34,936 nucleotides of DNA from Flavobacterium sp. UBA6135 (GTDB lineage Bacteria > Bacteroidota > Bacteroidia > Flavobacteriales > Flavobacteriaceae). Under the pieces are notes generated by a model. It was given only the letters and a program-made list of their open reading frames with translations. It was not told the origin of the DNA and did not search any database. The stretch spans positions 1-34,936 of the forward strand of contig NZ_DIVJ01000008.1 of the NCBI RefSeq assembly GCF_002428305.1, given 5' to 3'. Of this stretch, positions 31,691 to 34,936 are shown in pieces; position 1 is the stretch's first letter; each line of letters starts with the position of its first letter. The position numbers were made by a program, and so were the translations under genes.

Positions 31691-32040
31691 GCGTATTCGT
31701 CTGTGGTGTTCATTTGATCTAAATCGTCAGTTTTTACAACTTTATAAGCTCGTTTTATCAAAACAATAGCAAAAGCTTGTAAACCAAAACTAATCACAAT
31801 GGCGGTTAAAATTAAGGCTTGTGGCACCGGATCGGCATAGGTATCCAAAATGGTAGAAGTACCCTCCGGAATAATGGGTGGTTTTCCTTTTACAATTCTT
31901 CCTACCAAAAAAATCAGCAAATTGGCTCCGTTTCCTAATAGGATTAAGCCAATAATAAGCTTCACCAAACTGCGTCGGAGAATCATATAAACACCGGCAC
32001 CATAAAGTAATCCGGTTATAACGGCTAATAGTATTTCCAT
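31687..32040 (-). CDS. mrpC: Na+/H+ antiporter subunit C
   Basis: A 117-aa NuoK-like subunit with three helices; LLYGAGVYMILRRSLVKLII and DPVPQALILTAIVISFGLQA are diagnostic. It starts 2 bp after mrpB and overlaps mrpD by 4 bp. Confidence 0.94.
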   Translation of the reverse strand: MEILLAVITGLLYGAGVYMILRRSLVKLIIGLILLGNGANLLIFLVGRIVKGKPPIIPEGTSTILDTYADPVPQALILTAIVISFGLQAFAIVLIKRAYKVVKTDDLDQMNTTDEYA

Positions 32041-32042
32041 AA

Positions 32043-32456
32043 TTAAGGGGATTCTGAAATAGTCATAATAATGGTTAAGGTCACTCCCACCACCACTAAA
32101 TAAACACCAATATCAAAAAACAAGGGGGTTCCAATCATTCCAATTACCGGAAGTGGGTCTTTGAACCAAACACCTGTCATAAATTCTTTTCCTTCCAAAA
32201 CCATTCCGGCAATACCGCTAAAAAAAGCAATTGCTAAACCAACCGGCATTAAAAATCCGGGGTGTATCCGAAGCAAGGTTTTGGTATTCTCCTGTCCGTT
32301 TGCCGATCCGTGTAAAATAAAAGCAATCGAAGCAATCAAACCACCGATGAATCCGCCACCGGGAAGGTAATGACCTCTAAGCAATATAAATACAGAAAAC
32401 AACAGTAATAACGGCAGTAAATAAGTAGAAGCAGTACGTAAAATTATAGTCTTCAT
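32043..32456 (-). CDS. mrpB: Na+/H+ antiporter subunit B
   Basis: A 137-aa subunit of the MnhB family with GHYLPGGGFIGGLIASIAFI and FFDIGVYLVVVGVTLTIIM. Four helices. It starts 5 bp after mrpA. Confidence 0.93.
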   Translation of the reverse strand: MKTIILRTASTYLLPLLLLFSVFILLRGHYLPGGGFIGGLIASIAFILHGSANGQENTKTLLRIHPGFLMPVGLAIAFFSGIAGMVLEGKEFMTGVWFKDPLPVIGMIGTPLFFDIGVYLVVVGVTLTIIMTISESP

Positions 32457-32461
32457 AGCTT

Positions 32462-34756
32462 TTATTTATTTCTAATTCGTAATTTTAATAAACCAAAAAC
32501 GCCCAAAGCAGCAATTACTAAAACCGTAATTTCTACCATGGTATCCATTCCTCTAAAATCTACTAAAATCACATTTACAATGTTCTTTCCTTTTGCCAAA
32601 ACATAGGAGTTCTCAGCGTAAAACTGCTTGGTTTCACCCGCATTCGAAACTTGTAAAACTTCAATTGACAGGATAGTAATCAAAGAACCAAATAACAGAG
32701 CAATAAAACCATCTCGCACTCTTGTTTTAAAATCAGAAAGCGTTAAATATTTTGGTAATCGATACAATACCAATACAAACAAAATGACGGTTAAAGTATC
32801 AATGGTAAACTGTGTCATCGCCAAATCAGGAGCACTATAAAACACAAAAATCATACAAATAGCATAACCCACAACACCCATTGCGGCCACAGCAGCTAAT
32901 CGGGATTTTGTAAAAACGGCATAAAATATGGCCACAATCATAATCAATAAGGTGGAAACCTCATAAATTGTTAGATCCAATAACGAATTAAAATCAAGTG
33001 AAAAGGTAACATTATTAATCAAATAATAACCAATCAAAAAACTTAAAAACAAAATAATGGTAAGGATATAATTTCGTAAATATCCATTTTGAAAAAAGTT
33101 CGTCCAAAGGGAAGCCGTTTCCTGAAAGCCATTCGCAAATCCTCTAAACAATGTTTTGGGTGCTAAGAAATCTACTTTTTTAAGTTTCAATTCTTTTACA
33201 GCCGATGGTTTTAACACAAAAACCAAAAGGACTCCTAATGCTAGTGTTCCGATACTTAAAAGCAAAACAAAGTTGAAGCCATGCCATAATTTTAACGGTG
33301 CTACAAAAGAGTCAGGAACTAATTCATTCAAGGAAGGCTGAAACAAGGCATTGTCTAAAATCGAAGGAAACAATCCGAATAACATTCCTAAAATACCCAG
33401 CAACAAAGGAGGCATCCACAACCGTTTATCCGGTAAATGAACAGATTTAAAAGTTTCCGGTAATGGGCCAATAAATGGTTTTATCCCTACTTGATATCCG
33501 GCATACAACAACAATATATTAGTTACAACCGCAAAAACCGTAAACAAAACCGCTTCACTACTTTGTAAGGTAGCTTCATATATCAAATCTTTGCCAACAA
33601 ATCCAAAACTCGGTAGCATGCCCGCATTTGACAACATCGCTAAAAATCCGGCAACGGCAACAGGCATCATGACCGATTTCAATCCACTTAACTTGGTTAC
33701 ATTTCTTGTTCCGGTTTCATGATCAATTATCCCCGTTATTAAGAAAAGTGCTGCTTTATACAAGGCATGCACTACTATAAAAACCAATGCGGCATGTAAC
33801 GCTGTGGTAGTACCAATTCCAATTAAAAAAACCAAAATACCTAAAACAGAAATGGTAGAATAAGCTAAAATCCCTTTTAAATCGGTTCGAAATAACGTGT
33901 GAAAAGCAGCATAAAGCATCGTGATGGCTCCAACAGTAAATAAAGTTGTATTCCAAAATTCATGATCTCCTAACAGCGGTGTAAATCGTAACAACAAATA
34001 GATACCCGCTTTTACCATGGTGGCAGAATGCAGGTAGGTAGAAACCGGAGTCGGAGCTTTCATCGCTCCGGGTAACCAGAAATGAAACGGAAACTGAGCC
34101 GATTTGGTAAACGCAGCTACAAGTATAAATACTAATAAAATGACGTAATACGGACTTTCTGTAAAATCGATACCACTATGAATCAATTCCTGAATCGAAT
34201 AAGTGTCTCCAATAAATCCAAATAAAATAGCAGCTCCCAATAAAAACAATCCACCAAATCCTGTGATTGCCAAAGCTTGTAAAGCCGACGTTCGGGAACC
34301 TTTGTCATGGTTATTAAAACCAATTAAGAAAAACGAACTGATACTCGTTAACTCCCAAAAAATAAACAAGCCCATAATAGAATCTGAAAGTACCAACCCC
34401 AACATGGCTCCCATGAAAATGGACAAATACCCATAAAAACGATCCAGATAGGTATGACCCTTTAGATAATAGGAAGTATATAAAAAAACCAAAGTACCTA
34501 TGCCCGTGATTAACAAACTGAACAACAAAGCTAAGCCATCCATACGGAAACTCAAATGAACACCCATACTGGGAACCCATTCAAACAACTGAGTCGGAAC
34601 TTCTCCTTGTTTTATTTTTCCAATAAAAGTGGTAAAATACACAAACAGAGATAAAGGCAATAAAGTGAGTAGATAGGAAGTTGTTCCTTTTAACTTTTTA
34701 CCAAAAAAAATTAAAATCAAAGCCACTACAACACAAAGCAGTATGGTAACTATCAT
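32462..34756 (-). CDS. mrpA: Na+/H+ antiporter subunit A
   Basis: A 764-aa large subunit related to complex I NuoL. Proton-pathway residues are present: Glu135 in FWELTSISSF and Lys218 in AFTKSAQFPFHFWLPG. The C-terminal part carries the DUF4040/MbhD-like segment YSAPDLAMTQFTIDTLTVIL and the last MbhE-like pair of helices (VDFRGMDTMVEITVLVIAAL). It leads the complete A-B-C-D-E-F-G operon, which exports Na+ in exchange for protons and supports growth under salt and alkaline stress. The ATG is 25 bp after a -7 box. Confidence 0.95.
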   Translation of the reverse strand: MIVTILLCVVVALILIFFGKKLKGTTSYLLTLLPLSLFVYFTTFIGKIKQGEVPTQLFEWVPSMGVHLSFRMDGLALLFSLLITGIGTLVFLYTSYYLKGHTYLDRFYGYLSIFMGAMLGLVLSDSIMGLFIFWELTSISSFFLIGFNNHDKGSRTSALQALAITGFGGLFLLGAAILFGFIGDTYSIQELIHSGIDFTESPYYVILLVFILVAAFTKSAQFPFHFWLPGAMKAPTPVSTYLHSATMVKAGIYLLLRFTPLLGDHEFWNTTLFTVGAITMLYAAFHTLFRTDLKGILAYSTISVLGILVFLIGIGTTTALHAALVFIVVHALYKAALFLITGIIDHETGTRNVTKLSGLKSVMMPVAVAGFLAMLSNAGMLPSFGFVGKDLIYEATLQSSEAVLFTVFAVVTNILLLYAGYQVGIKPFIGPLPETFKSVHLPDKRLWMPPLLLGILGMLFGLFPSILDNALFQPSLNELVPDSFVAPLKLWHGFNFVLLLSIGTLALGVLLVFVLKPSAVKELKLKKVDFLAPKTLFRGFANGFQETASLWTNFFQNGYLRNYILTIILFLSFLIGYYLINNVTFSLDFNSLLDLTIYEVSTLLIMIVAIFYAVFTKSRLAAVAAMGVVGYAICMIFVFYSAPDLAMTQFTIDTLTVILFVLVLYRLPKYLTLSDFKTRVRDGFIALLFGSLITILSIEVLQVSNAGETKQFYAENSYVLAKGKNIVNVILVDFRGMDTMVEITVLVIAALGVFGLLKLRIRNK

Positions 34757-34780
34757 TGGTTTTCAAAAACTATATCATTG

Positions 34781-34788
34781 CAAATATA
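34781..34788 (-). promoter_or_regulatory. -7 box of the mrp operon
   Basis: The minus strand reads TATATTTG (34788-34781), matching TANNTTTG, 24 bp before the mrpA ATG. No clear -33 TTG at standard spacing. Confidence 0.5.
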
Positions 34789-34912
34789 TTGAATAATGAA
34801 CACAGAAAGAGTCTGCCAATGAAATGTTATCAAAAATTTAACCCTCCACTTTTTTAAATCAATAAAGATGAGATTAAAACAGTTTCTGATATTTATAAAT
34901 TAATATATAACA

Positions 34913-34932
34913 AAAAAAAGAAGCCGTCTCAC
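34913..34932. terminator. Partial terminator at the window edge
   Basis: The A run followed by GAAGCCGTCTC reads on the minus strand as GAGACGGCTTC followed by a T run, the distal arm and tail of an intrinsic terminator. The matching arm would lie beyond the window, so it is only inferred. Confidence 0.35.
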
Positions 34933-34936
34933 AACT

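Overview
The window looks like a chromosomal segment of a low-GC member of the Flavobacteriaceae (Bacteroidota), close to Flavobacterium. The evidence is the gene families (BatA-like, YfhO, DUF4834, Mrp antiporter, flavobacterial UvrA, Nth and Bcp), the near absence of Shine-Dalgarno sequences, and many Bacteroidota-type promoters with the -7 box TANNTTTG. These boxes also decide several start codons. No rRNA, tRNA, insertion sequence, prophage or CRISPR array was seen.

Layout. 1-919: gene-free DNA with a 21-bp tandem array, a REP-like element and C-rich heptamers. 920-2260: DEAD-box RNA helicase. 2261-2611: repeat-rich spacer. 2612-6760: operon of a BatA-like membrane protein, a dihydroorotase-like protein that has lost its metal ligands, a small membrane protein and an alpha/beta hydrolase. 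6757-8543 (minus): MBL-fold hydrolase, anchored protein and lipoprotein. 8631-10100: a 489-aa conserved protein of unknown function. 10141-11312: divergent bcp and nth, the latter without Fe-S cysteines. 11331-12112 (minus): ECF sigma factor followed by a 47-aa microprotein. 12395-15184: uvrA. 15433-16059: repeat-containing secreted protein. 16188-22111 (minus): cell-surface polysaccharide genes (YfhO, glycosyltransferase, flippase) interrupted by a 54-aa protein/nucleotidyltransferase pair that resembles a toxin-antitoxin module. 22186-24647: DUF4834 protein, outer-membrane protein and GNAT protein. 24713-25972 (minus): alpha-oxoamine synthase, possibly for sulfonolipids. 26167-26922: NYN-LOTUS protein. 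27065-28967: stress-type cluster. 29017-34756 (minus): complete seven-subunit Mrp Na+/H+ antiporter operon.

The strongest candidate for an undescribed system is 26960-28967. A short AraC-type regulator, with an N-terminus resembling a degenerate heavy-metal-associated domain, is followed by small stress-like genes: an unknown 72-aa protein, a CsbD-like protein, an lmo0937-like membrane peptide and a YtxH-like protein. Three promoters in the cluster share the architecture TAATYC-N19-YAYCTTTK, and the regulator's own promoter is a weaker match. Two of the four carry an ACAATTGT palindrome touching the upstream element. This suggests one autoregulated regulon next to an ion-homeostasis operon. 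Assignments rest on reading the sequence and on family knowledge; no database search was run.
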